A stretch of DNA of 64,000 nt from Pseudobutyrivibrio sp. (GCA_017557435.1 JAFYYR010000003.1:124001-188000), one strand, 5' to 3'; counted from the first letter of the stretch, positions 17,882 through 26,937 are shown. The notes: generated from the letters alone by a model not told the origin. Translations and numbers: made by a program.

Positions 17882-18928
17882 ATGATTTTACATGTTATCA
17901 AATCAAATATTTACTCTGGTGCCGAAAATGTTGTGTGCCAGATTATAAGGGGTCTTTCAGGTCGTGAGGAGTTTGTATACATGGCTCCCCACGGGCCTAT
18001 CGAAGACAAGCTTAGATCTATAGGGCTTATCAATTGTTATCGTGGCATTGATAAGCTTTCTGTTTATGAAATTAAAAAGGCCGTAGAAGAGTTGCACCCA
18101 GATGTTGTCCACGCTCACGACTTTACAGCCAGTGTTCTGTGCGGCATAGCACTGAAGGGCAGAGTTCCTGTTATTTCTCATTTACACTGTAACCCACTAT
18201 GGCTTAAAAGCCCATTACACCCAAAGTCATTTTCATATTATTTAGCAAATAAATGGTATGCCCACATTATTACAGTATCTGATTCTATTCCCCAGGAATA
18301 CTGCTACGCTAATAGACTTAGATGCCCTATTACCACAATGGGAAATCCATTTTCCACTGAGGCCGTATTAAGTGCAGCTGAGGAAGCATCTGGTGAGGAT
18401 ATAAGCTCCGACTTATTATATGTTGGTCGTTTTAATCAGGCTAAGAATCCACTTGGTGCTATCAAAATATTTGAAAGCCTACCTGACAACAAGTCCCTGA
18501 CTCTTAGAATGGTAGGAAACGGAGAGCTGCTTGATGAATGTAAGGAATACGTAGCATCCCACGGATTATCACAGCAGGTTATCTTTGAGGGCTATCAGGA
18601 AAATGTTTACAAATACATGGATAAAACAAAGGTACTTCTCATGCCATCCATTTTCGAAGGATTCGGCCTTGTAGCCCTAGAGGCTATGACCCTTGGCAAG
18701 CCTGTTGTGTGCTCAGGAGTAGGTGGACTTACTGATATAGTAAATGATTCCTGCGGTTACATTTGCAAGGATAATGAATCTTATGTAGATTCCATTTCAG
18801 AGCTTCTTATGGATGCATCAATTTATGCATCAAAATCAGACGGCGCTATCAAACAGGCTCACGTTTTTGATAACAGCACCTCTTACTGTGACCAGCTTTA
18901 CGGCATATATCAAAGCCTTAAATCATAA
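17882..18928 (+). CDS. GT4-family glycosyltransferase
   Basis: 348 residues. A GT-B fold is indicated by N-terminal HVIKSNIYSGAENVV, a linker, and the C-terminal donor-site motif PSIFEGFGLVALEAMTLGKP, where the Glu residues of EFGLVALE-type motifs contact the nucleotide sugar. VHAHDFTA is typical of GT4 enzymes. It probably adds a hexose to a lipid carrier or surface polysaccharide; donor and acceptor cannot be read. It begins two bases after the lipoprotein gene with GAGGAA overlapping that gene's end, so they form one unit ending at the terminator near 18950. Confidence 0.9.
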   Translation: MILHVIKSNIYSGAENVVCQIIRGLSGREEFVYMAPHGPIEDKLRSIGLINCYRGIDKLSVYEIKKAVEELHPDVVHAHDFTASVLCGIALKGRVPVISHLHCNPLWLKSPLHPKSFSYYLANKWYAHIITVSDSIPQEYCYANRLRCPITTMGNPFSTEAVLSAAEEASGEDISSDLLYVGRFNQAKNPLGAIKIFESLPDNKSLTLRMVGNGELLDECKEYVASHGLSQQVIFEGYQENVYKYMDKTKVLLMPSIFEGFGLVALEAMTLGKPVVCSGVGGLTDIVNDSCGYICKDNESYVDSISELLMDASIYASKSDGAIKQAHVFDNSTSYCDQLYGIYQSLKS

Positions 18929-18933
18929 TTTTC

Positions 18934-18961
18934 AGCCAGTTCTTCAGGAACTGGCTTTTTT
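18934..18961 (+). terminator. Rho-independent terminator after GT4 gene
   Basis: The perfect arms AGCCAGTTC and GAACTGGCT enclose a five-base TTCAG loop and are followed by TTTTTT. It lies six bases after the stop codon. Confidence 0.95.
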
Positions 18962-19153
18962 GTGCTCTTTCCATTTTTCCGCAACTTATTGTGCAATTAT
19001 CAGAAAATAAAACTAAATCTAGTGGGTTTTCAAACACCTTGACTTGTGGTATTATGATATTAACTATAAGTATAACTTAAGCTATCTATGTCCCGGAATA
19101 GACAAAGGATTGTCGAACGCTTTAAAATTCATGGAAGAAAGGAGGGGCGTCTT

Positions 19154-20428
19154 ATGTCACGCATAGATACTGCGTATAATTACTTTATGACCACCTATGG
19201 CGACAACATAGGTTCAAGGTACGAATCCCATAAGAAGAGTGAATTACGCGATACCTACAACAAAATAGTGAAAGCCAACAAAGAATCCCCTCTGTACAAG
19301 ATTAAAGACACCGAGGATATAGGCCAGTTTGCGATTGATATCAAGGAGCATGCTAATTCCATTGCATTATCAATCTCTAATTTGACTGCCAATGGCGAGG
19401 ATATATCATCTGTTCTTGACAAGAGAATCGCTAATTCTTCTCAGCCAGAGTCAGTTGATGTTGTTTATGTTGGAGATTCTTCTGAAGATGCAGAGGATTT
19501 TGAAATCCAGGTTGATAAGCTAGCACAGCCACAGATTAACCGTGGCAATTACTTACCACCTGATGGACACAGCTTCGAGGAAGGCCAGTATTCATTTGAT
19601 TTGGATATTCGCAATCATTCTTACGAGTTCCAGTTCAATGTTAATCGTGGCGAGACCAATTTATCAGTCCAGGATAAGATTGTCAGATTGTTAAATACAT
19701 CAGATGTAGGCCTTAAGGCCAGTCTGATTACCAATAGCCAGAATGCTAACGCTATAGAGATTTCATCTAAGGCCACAGGACTTAACGAAGACAAGGAATT
19801 ACTATTTGATATTTCCTCTAATATCTCATGGCGAGAGCTCAATACACTTGGAATCGACAACATACTTCAGAAGCCATCCAATTCTGACTTTAAGTTAAAT
19901 GGAGTGGCTCACCAATCAGTTTCCAATACATTTACAGTTAACAAGACCTACGAGCTGACCATGAAGAAGCCTAGTCAAGGCCCTGTTAATATAGGACTTA
20001 TGAATGACACAGAAGCCCTTTCAACAGGTGTTAACCAGCTTCTATTTAGCTACAATGGCATGATTGATGTAGGACTTAGATATACTAGCGGACATCAGAA
20101 TCGCACCCTATTCAACGAGATTTCTTCTATTGGCCGCAACATGGCAGGAAGACTTGCTGTAATAGGAATAGACGCCGATTCTCTTGGCCACCTATCACTT
20201 GATAGCTCTACACTTACTGAGGCCATTAATAATGGCAATCGCGAAGAGGCTTTCGCTACACTTAACGAGCTAAAAGCAGTTATCAGAAGCGCCGCCACCA
20301 AAGCATCTATCAACCCGATGCAATACGTGGACAAAGCCATTGTAGAATACAAGAATCCTGGCAAGACACTGACAGCACCATACGCTACCAGCGCTTACTC
20401 AGGAATGATGTGTAATTACGGATTATAA
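19154..20428 (+). CDS. Orphan FliD-like (filament-cap-like) protein
   Basis: 424 residues from the ATG at 19154, with AAAGGAGG eight bases upstream; a longer frame to 19088 lacks a site. The central part reads like FliD: FQFNVNRGETNLSVQDKIVRLLN resembles the IN module, DFKLNGVAHQSVSNTFTV matches the typical NG...SNT...T stretch, and LLFSYNGMIDVGLRY and HLSLDSSTLTEAI resemble the FliD_C region. The canonical FliD N-terminus is absent; MSRIDTAYNYFMTTYGDNIG replaces it. The authentic FliD is at 42950-45124. It may be a second cap, a chaperone target or an adhesin; its function is not known. Confidence 0.75.
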   Translation: MSRIDTAYNYFMTTYGDNIGSRYESHKKSELRDTYNKIVKANKESPLYKIKDTEDIGQFAIDIKEHANSIALSISNLTANGEDISSVLDKRIANSSQPESVDVVYVGDSSEDAEDFEIQVDKLAQPQINRGNYLPPDGHSFEEGQYSFDLDIRNHSYEFQFNVNRGETNLSVQDKIVRLLNTSDVGLKASLITNSQNANAIEISSKATGLNEDKELLFDISSNISWRELNTLGIDNILQKPSNSDFKLNGVAHQSVSNTFTVNKTYELTMKKPSQGPVNIGLMNDTEALSTGVNQLLFSYNGMIDVGLRYTSGHQNRTLFNEISSIGRNMAGRLAVIGIDADSLGHLSLDSSTLTEAINNGNREEAFATLNELKAVIRSAATKASINPMQYVDKAIVEYKNPGKTLTAPYATSAYSGMMCNYGL

Positions 20429-20461
20429 AAAATTCCTAATCAAATGATTAGGAATTTTTTT
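20428..20461 (+). terminator. Bidirectional terminator between convergent genes
   Basis: The arms AAAAATTCCTAATC and GATTAGGAATTTTT enclose AAAT. A run of T follows on the plus strand and, by symmetry, on the minus strand. It sits between the FliD-like gene and the convergent DctP-like gene ending at 20471. Confidence 0.92.
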
Positions 20462-20470
20462 ATGCCATAT

Positions 20471-21478
20471 TTAATAGTTTATTATCTTCTCCACCAAATC
20501 CATGTCGTCGCTACAATATTTCTTGTAGACTTCACTCATGGCATCGCGGAACTTTTGCTTTTCTTCCATGTCTAGGTAGATTACTTGTGTGCCATTTTCT
20601 ATGGCTATTTTCTTAGAGAGATTCTCTCGCTCTGTCCAAAGCTTGCGCTCGTAGACAGCGGATTCCTTGGCGCATTCCTCGATTATTTTTTGATCTGCGC
20701 TATCAAGCATTTCCCATACTACTTTTGAGCAAATCTGCATCTCTGGAACTCGGATATGCTCGTCTACTGTGTAGTACTTAGCTAGCTTGTTATGATTCAT
20801 CGCCTGGTATGATGGCCAGTTGTTCTCAGCGCCATCTACAGTGCCCTTTTCAAGAGCCGAATAAACTTCTGAATATGTTACCTCAACTGGTGTGGCCCCA
20901 AGAGCTGACACCATATCAGACATCATAGCCGACTCCTGTACTCTTATTTTCATGCCAGCACAGTCCTCTACAGATGTAATAGGCTTATCTGTGCTGTAGA
21001 AATTACGAGCACCTGCATCGTACCATGAAAGGCCTACCAGGTCGTAGTCATCTACCTTGCCCAAAAATTCATCACCAATATCTCCCTCAAGAACTCTCCA
21101 CATATGGTCCGAGTCATTGTATAGATATGGCAATAAAAGTACATTCATATCAGGAATAACTTCTGCAAGCTGAGATGTAGAAACACGGGCAAAGGCAATT
21201 CCGCCGTATTTCATCTGGTTTATTACTTCTCTTTCGCTGCCCATTTTGGCATCGCACATGACCTCAATTTTGATACGGCCATTGGTTCTCTCATAAACCA
21301 ATTCTGCAAACTTTTTATCGCCTTGAGTGGTAGGATAGTCCTCGGTCTGATTGTCCGCATAGTAAAAAACGTACTCAGGGACAGCCTCTGCCTTCTTATC
21401 CTTTTTCAGCAATAAGAGAGTAGAACAACCAATAATTATTAAAAATACTAGGACTAATCCAATCCATCTCTTTTTCAT
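20471..21478 (-). CDS. TRAP DctP-like lipoprotein next to two-component system
   Basis: 335 residues of the DctP/TRAP solute-binding family: GDKKFAELVYERTNGRIKIEV, then AGMKIRVQESAMM with the conserved Arg that binds the substrate carboxylate, and VDGAENNWPSY. The N-terminus has a single hydrophobic stretch with a possible lipobox (LIIIGC) or a membrane anchor. Its start overlaps the response-regulator stop (ATGA), so it is coupled to the regulators rather than to the TRAP permease, which has its own DctP (25674-26720). I infer a sensory role, presenting ligand to the YesM-type kinase. An alternative is a second transport receptor. Confidence 0.88.
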   Translation of the reverse strand: MKKRWIGLVLVFLIIIGCSTLLLLKKDKKAEAVPEYVFYYADNQTEDYPTTQGDKKFAELVYERTNGRIKIEVMCDAKMGSEREVINQMKYGGIAFARVSTSQLAEVIPDMNVLLLPYLYNDSDHMWRVLEGDIGDEFLGKVDDYDLVGLSWYDAGARNFYSTDKPITSVEDCAGMKIRVQESAMMSDMVSALGATPVEVTYSEVYSALEKGTVDGAENNWPSYQAMNHNKLAKYYTVDEHIRVPEMQICSKVVWEMLDSADQKIIEECAKESAVYERKLWTERENLSKKIAIENGTQVIYLDMEEKQKFRDAMSEVYKKYCSDDMDLVEKIINY

Positions 21479-22260
21479 ACTTGCATCACACCATTTCTGT
21501 ACTCGCTAGGAGTCATTCCCGTCTGGCGCTTAAATACTCTAGTAAAGTAGTTAGCGTCCCGATATCCGGACTCAAAGCAAATATCCTTAATATTTATTAA
21601 AGGATTCTCCAAAAGCTTTTTGGCCTTTTCTATCCTATACTCATTTAAGTATACAATAAAACTCTTGCCAAAGTTCTGCTTAAATAGCTTGCAGAAATAA
21701 ACTTCTGAATATCCAATTACCTCAGCAACATCCTGGAGGGAAATGTCCTCCTTGTAATGCTCATGGATGTAATTCATTACTTCCTTAGCTACAGCCTTAG
21801 CCTTGCTGAAACTGAAATCCTCCTCATCTCTAAGAGGCATCTGCACATTTCTTTTTTCAACCTCAGTATCACGACTAGAGCCTGCCTTATCGGCAATGCT
21901 GAAGGACTCCTCAAATGCACCGATTATGTCTTCATCAGAACCAGGCTTAAGCAAATAGTCTAGCGCCTTAACTGTAATGGCTTTTTTCGCATAATTGAAT
22001 TCATCAAAAGCAGTTAGAAAAATAATACTACATTCTTTGTCAAAATTCCTAATTTCTTCTGCAGCCTCAAGACCACTTTTACCTGGCATCTCTATATCAA
22101 GAAGTGCAATCTGGCAATTGTTACTCTTAAACTTATCAACTGCCTCCACTCCATTTTCCGCTAAAAATATCTCAACTTGGTCTGGGAAAAACCCATTTAT
22201 TTTCTTGGATATAACCTGACGCTCGATAGGCTCGTCATCTGCTATCAATACCCTGTACAT
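21475..22260 (-). CDS. YesN-type response regulator with AraC output
   Basis: 261 residues. The receiver domain (MYRVLIADDEPIERQV, phospho-acceptor Asp in IALLDIEMPGKSG, Lys in YLLKPG) is followed after a linker by an AraC-type double helix-turn-helix (DISLQDVAEVIGYSEVYFCK, ending ARVFKRQTGMTPSEYR-like FTRVFKRQTGMTPSEYR). It probably activates transport genes on phosphorylation by the adjacent kinase. The ATG lies within the kinase gene end (26-base overlap) and has AAGGAG eight bases upstream. Confidence 0.95.
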   Translation of the reverse strand: MYRVLIADDEPIERQVISKKINGFFPDQVEIFLAENGVEAVDKFKSNNCQIALLDIEMPGKSGLEAAEEIRNFDKECSIIFLTAFDEFNYAKKAITVKALDYLLKPGSDEDIIGAFEESFSIADKAGSSRDTEVEKRNVQMPLRDEEDFSFSKAKAVAKEVMNYIHEHYKEDISLQDVAEVIGYSEVYFCKLFKQNFGKSFIVYLNEYRIEKAKKLLENPLINIKDICFESGYRDANYFTRVFKRQTGMTPSEYRNGVMQV

Positions 22261-23764
22261 TACTGTTCTCCTTATAATATGTATCGCTATTTATATAAGG
22301 CAATTCTATTTTCACAGAGGTCCCCACACCTTCTTGACTCTCTACTACCATGCTGGCTGTCTTATACATCGCCTTAATTCGTCTATAAATATTTCCCATG
22401 CCGATACCCATGGAAGTACTGTCCTTGTCCTCAAGAGAACGGACAAGCTTATCAAGTGTCTCCTGATTCATTCCAACACCTGTATCAACTACGGAAATAA
22501 ATAAATTTTCTTCTTTTTTATTAATTTCAACTAAAACACAACCGCCTTCCATCTTAGGGGCGATTCCGTGAATAATACAATTTTCAATAAGTGGCTGAAG
22601 TGTAAATGTTGGGACAAATACATCATCTGCGTCCACTGTACACTTCACTATATACTTAACCCTTTCTCCAAATCTCATCTTCTGGAGATACATGTAATTC
22701 TCTGAAACCTGAAGCTCCTTAGATAAGAGCACTTCCTTGCCCTGAGTCTTGAGATTGTATCTAAATAAAGAGCTAAGGGCCTTTATCATTTCCTCTGTGG
22801 TGTCAGCACCTTCAAGGTTTGCCATACCACCAATTACATTTAGGGTGTTAAATAAGAAATGTGGATTAATTTGATTCTTTAAAAGCTCAAGATTCATAGC
22901 ATCAAGCTGCTTTTCAACCTCTAAAGTCTCCACTTCCTTTGCATGAAGCCTATCAAGGGCTTCTCTTCTCTTTTCAAGAGCGTCTATATACTCTCCGGTT
23001 GCGTATTTCATCTTGTTAAATGCGTGAACCAGCTCACCAATTTCGTCTTCATTTTTCACAACAACATCATCAATATAAAAATCATTGATGGCTATTCTTC
23101 TAGAAGCATCAGCCAATGTGAGCACTGGCTCTGTTATGTCCTTATTCATTCTTCTAGAAATTTCAACAACAACTACAAAGAAAAAGGCACTAATAGCAAG
23201 GGCTAGCACAGGAATTGCAAGCACCTTTGGAATCAGTTCCTTATATTTTACATTGCCTTCCTTCAAGGTAAAATCAACGAATCGTCTACTATAGCTAACC
23301 ATATAGTCCTGCATATTGTAGATAGAATATAGTTTTGAGACATATTCGTCCTTGAAAAGCTTTCCATCTAAGAGCTCATCCATATACTGGCGGTAAACTC
23401 CGTAGGTTGTCTTCAAAGAAAAAAGCTGGGCATAGCGGTCTTCCCCTAGATAATTGTAATCTAGTGGCACCTTATCGATAGACTTGGCGGTGTTATCCAA
23501 AGCCTTCAGCAGCTCATTATAGTTATCCTCTGATTTATTATCGATGTACTTATTAAAACTAGACTTTTCCTCGTCAAGAGAGATAATAATCTGGCCTCCG
23601 TTAGAGTTGTCCTCCATTATCTCATTAATATCAATTACAAATAGTCGTATTAAAAACAAATCGAAAACAATTGCCACCACGATAGTAAGCAAAACTGTTC
23701 CTATGAATAATGATATTTTGTTTTTAATTGTAGCTTTAATCCAAAATGAGTTTAATTTTTTCAT
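22235..23764 (-). CDS. YesM-type membrane sensor histidine kinase
   Basis: About 509 residues. Two membrane segments (near residues 15-38 and 185-205) flank a mostly helical extracellular region of about 145 residues without an obvious Cache or dCache motif. A HAMP-like linker, the His_kinase domain (LLKNQINPHFLFNTLNVIGG with the phospho-accepting His) and an HATPase domain (PLIENCIIHGI, DTGVGMNQ, GIGMGNIYRRI) follow. I used the ATG at 23764; GGAG is only three bases upstream and a TTG lies three codons earlier, so the start is uncertain. It is downstream of the TRAP genes, separated by a hairpin. Confidence 0.93.
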   Translation of the reverse strand: MKKLNSFWIKATIKNKISLFIGTVLLTIVVAIVFDLFLIRLFVIDINEIMEDNSNGGQIIISLDEEKSSFNKYIDNKSEDNYNELLKALDNTAKSIDKVPLDYNYLGEDRYAQLFSLKTTYGVYRQYMDELLDGKLFKDEYVSKLYSIYNMQDYMVSYSRRFVDFTLKEGNVKYKELIPKVLAIPVLALAISAFFFVVVVEISRRMNKDITEPVLTLADASRRIAINDFYIDDVVVKNEDEIGELVHAFNKMKYATGEYIDALEKRREALDRLHAKEVETLEVEKQLDAMNLELLKNQINPHFLFNTLNVIGGMANLEGADTTEEMIKALSSLFRYNLKTQGKEVLLSKELQVSENYMYLQKMRFGERVKYIVKCTVDADDVFVPTFTLQPLIENCIIHGIAPKMEGGCVLVEINKKEENLFISVVDTGVGMNQETLDKLVRSLEDKDSTSMGIGMGNIYRRIKAMYKTASMVVESQEGVGTSVKIELPYINSDTYYKENSNVQGIDSR

Positions 23765-23775
23765 ATTCTCCAAAA

Positions 23776-23820
23776 CAAGACAGCATGTATAGTTACTATA
23801 GTAAGTATAATGCTGTCTTG
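23776..23820 (-). terminator. Attenuator-like hairpin between dctM and sensor kinase
   Basis: The perfect arms CAAGACAGCAT and ATGCTGTCTTG enclose an inner TTACTATAGTAA palindrome. On the minus strand it follows the dctM stop by about 20 bases and ends in TTTT, immediately before the kinase ribosome site. It likely lowers readthrough from the transporter into the regulatory genes or marks an RNA processing site. Confidence 0.75.
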
Positions 23821-23841
23821 CGAATTTTTCTATTCTAGATT

Positions 23842-25137
23842 TTAACTACCTAACATATTTGGAAGGAACATGCTTATTTCAGGTATAAATGTAATTAAAA
23901 TAAGTACTGCAATCATGCATAGGTAAAATGGAAGTGTAGCTTTTACAACTCTCTCCATTTTTACTTTACCAACTGCTGATCCAATGAAGAGAACGCCTCC
24001 AACAGGTGGGGTTAAAAGTCCGATACCACAGTTAAGAATAAGCATGATACCAAACTGGATTGGAGTGATTCCAATTGATTCAGCGATTGGAAGAAGGATT
24101 GGTGTTGCAATAAGGATGATAGGTGCCATATCCATGATACAGCCAAGCACAAGTAAAATTAAGTTAATAAGAAGTGCTATAGCTATTGGATTACGTGTCA
24201 AACCTACAATCGCGCTAGCAGCTAAATCTGGTACATGAAGCATTGTGAGGCAATAACCAAAAATGCTTGATGTTGCAATAAGGATAAGAACGATTGAAAG
24301 TGTTCCAATACACTGGTCGAATGTCTTCCATACGCCCTTCCATGTAAGTCCCTTGTAAACAAATACGCTGACAAGAAGACTGTAGATTACTGCAACGGCT
24401 GCTGACTCAGTAGCTGTAAATACACCGCCGACAACGCCGACTACAACTATGATGATAGCTGCCAATGCCCAGAATGAAGTTCCAAGCTGCTTTATAAATT
24501 TTACAAAGCTAAACTTTTCACCCTTAGGGTAATTTCTTTTCTTAGAAATGATAAATGAACCTATCATAAGAGAAATGGCTAATAACGCTCCTGGTATATA
24601 TCCTGCTAAGAAAAGAGCACCAACTGAAATTCCTCCAGCACTCATGGCGTAAATAACCATGTTGTGGCTAGGTGGAACTAAAAGTCCTTCACATGATGAT
24701 GTAATTGTAACTGCTGTTGAGAAGTCATCATCATAACCCTCCTCAACCATCATAGGAATAAGGATACTTCCAAGGGATGCAGTATCTGCTGCTGCCGAAC
24801 CAGAAATACCACCGAAGAAATATGATGCCACGATATTAACCATTGACATACCGCCGGTCATCCATCCTACGCAGGCATTAGCTAGTGCAATCAGCCTTTC
24901 AGAAATTCCACCGCCGCCCATTAAGCAGCCCATTGTTATGAAGAAAGGTACAGCCATTAAACTGTATGAACTAATACCTTTTACCATTTGCTGACATACA
25001 AGTGACAAAGGAAGACCTTGATACAACAAGCAAAAAATAGATGAAAGTGCTACAGCATAAGCAATTTGGAATCTGAGTACTATCATCACCAGAAAGCTTA
25101 TAAGCAACACTGCTATTGCTCCAGTATTAACTGCCAT
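23842..25137 (-). CDS. dctM: TRAP transporter large permease (DctM)
   Basis: 431 residues with about 12 membrane segments. Family features include AVPFFITMGCLMGGGGISERL, GSAAADTASLGSILIPMM, VTITSSCEGLLVPPSHNM and GIGLLTPPVGGVLFIGSAVG. It moves a carboxylated substrate with sodium together with DctQ. The start overlaps the dctQ stop by one base (TAATG), with AAGGAGG at the end of dctQ. Beside uronate catabolism genes it most likely transports a hexuronate. Confidence 0.96.
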   Translation of the reverse strand: MAVNTGAIAVLLISFLVMIVLRFQIAYAVALSSIFCLLYQGLPLSLVCQQMVKGISSYSLMAVPFFITMGCLMGGGGISERLIALANACVGWMTGGMSMVNIVASYFFGGISGSAAADTASLGSILIPMMVEEGYDDDFSTAVTITSSCEGLLVPPSHNMVIYAMSAGGISVGALFLAGYIPGALLAISLMIGSFIISKKRNYPKGEKFSFVKFIKQLGTSFWALAAIIIVVVGVVGGVFTATESAAVAVIYSLLVSVFVYKGLTWKGVWKTFDQCIGTLSIVLILIATSSIFGYCLTMLHVPDLAASAIVGLTRNPIAIALLINLILLVLGCIMDMAPIILIATPILLPIAESIGITPIQFGIMLILNCGIGLLTPPVGGVLFIGSAVGKVKMERVVKATLPFYLCMIAVLILITFIPEISMFLPNMLGS

Positions 25138-25661
25138 TACTTATCGCCCTCCTTTAAACAAATACCCTTTACATGGTTGTAAAGTAACTCTAATTCAAAT
25201 ACAAACATTGCTACTCCTGCAACTGGAATTGGAAAATACATCCAAAATCTAGACAGCCATGGCATACTTGTATATGTTCCCACTGAACCGATTGAAATTG
25301 CATACTGCCATCCAATAACCACCATTACTACTGCAAGAACCATTACTAATACATCATTTAAAATATCCAAGGTCTTAACCAATCCCTTTGGAAGACGCTC
25401 GTCAAATGCTGTCATACGAATGTGTGATTTATTCCTAATAGCAAGTGCTGCAGATAGAACTGCCATATATGACATAAGTGTAAGTACCATCTGCTCTGTC
25501 CATGCAGAATCAGGAATAAAGCTTACGTATCTACCTGTAATGCTGTATACCGTAATCAAAATATCTGCTACCAATAAAACCTTGCAGATAAACAGCATGA
25601 CCTTGTATGTAACATCATACAGTGGCTTTATTTTATCTACTCGTTTAAAAATGCCTTCCAT
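25137..25661 (-). CDS. dctQ: TRAP transporter small permease (DctQ)
   Basis: 174 residues with four membrane segments (for example VMLFICKVLLVADILITV and VLVMVLAVVMVVIGWQY) and the DctQ-type MPWLSRFWMYFPIPVAG near the end. It pairs with DctM as the membrane part of a tripartite carboxylate transporter. It is 12 bases downstream of dctP and overlaps dctM. AGAGG precedes the ATG. Confidence 0.94.
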   Translation of the reverse strand: MEGIFKRVDKIKPLYDVTYKVMLFICKVLLVADILITVYSITGRYVSFIPDSAWTEQMVLTLMSYMAVLSAALAIRNKSHIRMTAFDERLPKGLVKTLDILNDVLVMVLAVVMVVIGWQYAISIGSVGTYTSMPWLSRFWMYFPIPVAGVAMFVFELELLYNHVKGICLKEGDK

Positions 25662-25673
25662 AAATCCTCTTTT

Positions 25674-26720
25674 CTACTGCATATCAACGATCTGCTGATA
25701 TAAGTCTTCCTGACCCTTAATGTTTTCATCAACTACAGGCTTTACAGCTTCCTGCCATGGAGTAATATCCTCAACCTCGATGATATTAACGCCATCATCC
25801 TTGAGCTGCTGAAGAACTACGTTCTCCTGCTCCTCTGAAATCTGCTTATTGTACTCCTGTGTTGCCTTTCCTGCCTCAACAAGAATCTGCTGCTGCTCCT
25901 CTGTGAGCTTATCCCATGTTGAATCAGCGATGATTACTTCAAGGGCACCAATTGTGTGACCATCAAGTACCATATTGTTAGCTACTTCTGGGAATGCGTT
26001 TGTCTTGTAGTTAGAGATTGGCTGCTCAGCTGCGTCAACAACGCCTGTCTGAAGAGCTGAATATAACTCGTTAAAGCTTACTACTGTTGGGTTAGCGCCA
26101 AGGCCCTTAACCAAACCGTTCATTACAGGGTCATCAGAAACTCGAACCTTCATACCCTTGAATGCATCGATTGTTGAGATGTCCTCATTTGAGAAGAAAT
26201 GACGGAAGCCTTCCTCTGCGTAGAAGAGACCTCTTACACCGCTACCATTCTCATGTGGCTCAAGTAAGAATTCCTGAGCTAAATCAGATGTAGCAAATTT
26301 CCAATAGTGATCACGGCTTACGAATGTGTAAGGAAGTGACATTAACTTTGTCTTGTCTGCGCCATAAGGTGTAAGACTGAATGGAGAAATACGTGCGATA
26401 TCGATGTTACCGCCACCACCAAGCATCTGGTCTAATACCTGATCCTCAGGTCCTAAAACAGCGCCTGCCTGAAGGTCGATCTTGATAGTACCATTAGATC
26501 TTGCTTCAACTTCCTCCTTGAATTTCTGATCTGTCATACCTGCAACTGAATCAAGAGGATTAACCTCTGCCATTACAAGTGTGATTACCTCGCCGTCCGC
26601 TGCGGCTGCTGGTGTCTGAGGATCAGTTACTGCTGATGTCTCTGGAGCTGATACTCCACAAGCAGTCATTGAGAAAACTAATGCTGCTGTAAGAATTGTA
26701 GAAAGAATCTTTTTCTTCAT
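25674..26720 (-). CDS. dctP: TRAP transporter substrate-binding lipoprotein (DctP)
   Basis: 348 residues. The signal peptide MKKKILSTILTAALVFSMTAC has an MTAC lipobox. The DctP family body includes DQKFKEEVEARSNGTIKIDL, GMKVRVSDDPVMNG with the carboxylate-binding Arg, and VVDAAEQPISNYK. I chose the ATG at 26720, with GGGAGG eight bases upstream, over a frame reaching 26774. It captures the substrate outside the membrane for DctQM. Substrate is not defined by sequence; neighbouring uxaC, uxuAB and kdgK point to glucuronate or an oligo-uronide. Confidence 0.95.
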   Translation of the reverse strand: MKKKILSTILTAALVFSMTACGVSAPETSAVTDPQTPAAAADGEVITLVMAEVNPLDSVAGMTDQKFKEEVEARSNGTIKIDLQAGAVLGPEDQVLDQMLGGGGNIDIARISPFSLTPYGADKTKLMSLPYTFVSRDHYWKFATSDLAQEFLLEPHENGSGVRGLFYAEEGFRHFFSNEDISTIDAFKGMKVRVSDDPVMNGLVKGLGANPTVVSFNELYSALQTGVVDAAEQPISNYKTNAFPEVANNMVLDGHTIGALEVIIADSTWDKLTEEQQQILVEAGKATQEYNKQISEEQENVVLQQLKDDGVNIIEVEDITPWQEAVKPVVDENIKGQEDLYQQIVDMQ

Positions 26721-26829
26721 ATTTTTACCTCCCAAAAAAGATTTATAATTACCTGTCATGTCTGACAATGACATTATAAGTGACTATTTTTTCTCAATAA
26801 ATCGGACATTCTAAACATTCCTAGCATTA

Positions 26830-26845
26830 TTTAAACATGTTTAAA
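26830..26845. promoter_or_regulatory. 16-bp perfect palindrome upstream of dctP
   Basis: TTTAAACATGTTTAAA is an exact palindrome 110 bases upstream of the dctP start. A second inverted repeat, TTATACAAA...TTTGTATAA (26872-26898), follows. Either could be an operator for the TRAP operon regulator. No consensus is known to me, so the factor is not assigned. Confidence 0.4.
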
Positions 26846-26896
26846 AATATCCTATTGTGCTAGAAAAACCCTTATACAAAGAAGCTTTTTTTGTAT

Positions 26897-26937
26897 AAAA
26901 AATGCACAATTTCGCTAGCGCAAAATTGTGCATTTTT
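26897..26937 (-). terminator. Terminator hairpin after kdgK
   Basis: AAAAATGCACAATTT and AAAATTGTGCATTTTT pair across a CGCTAGCG loop region. The minus strand continues into TTTTTTATAC. It lies about 60 bases past the kdgK stop and separates the uronate genes from the dctP promoter. Confidence 0.85.

Noticed and set aside
19000..19153. c-di-GMP riboswitch upstream of the FliD-like gene
   Set aside because: None of the conserved GEMM core or tetraloop-receptor sequence was found.
22235..22260. Frameshift joining kinase and response regulator
   Set aside because: Each protein is complete with its own stop, start and ribosome site; the 26-base overlap is normal operon coupling.
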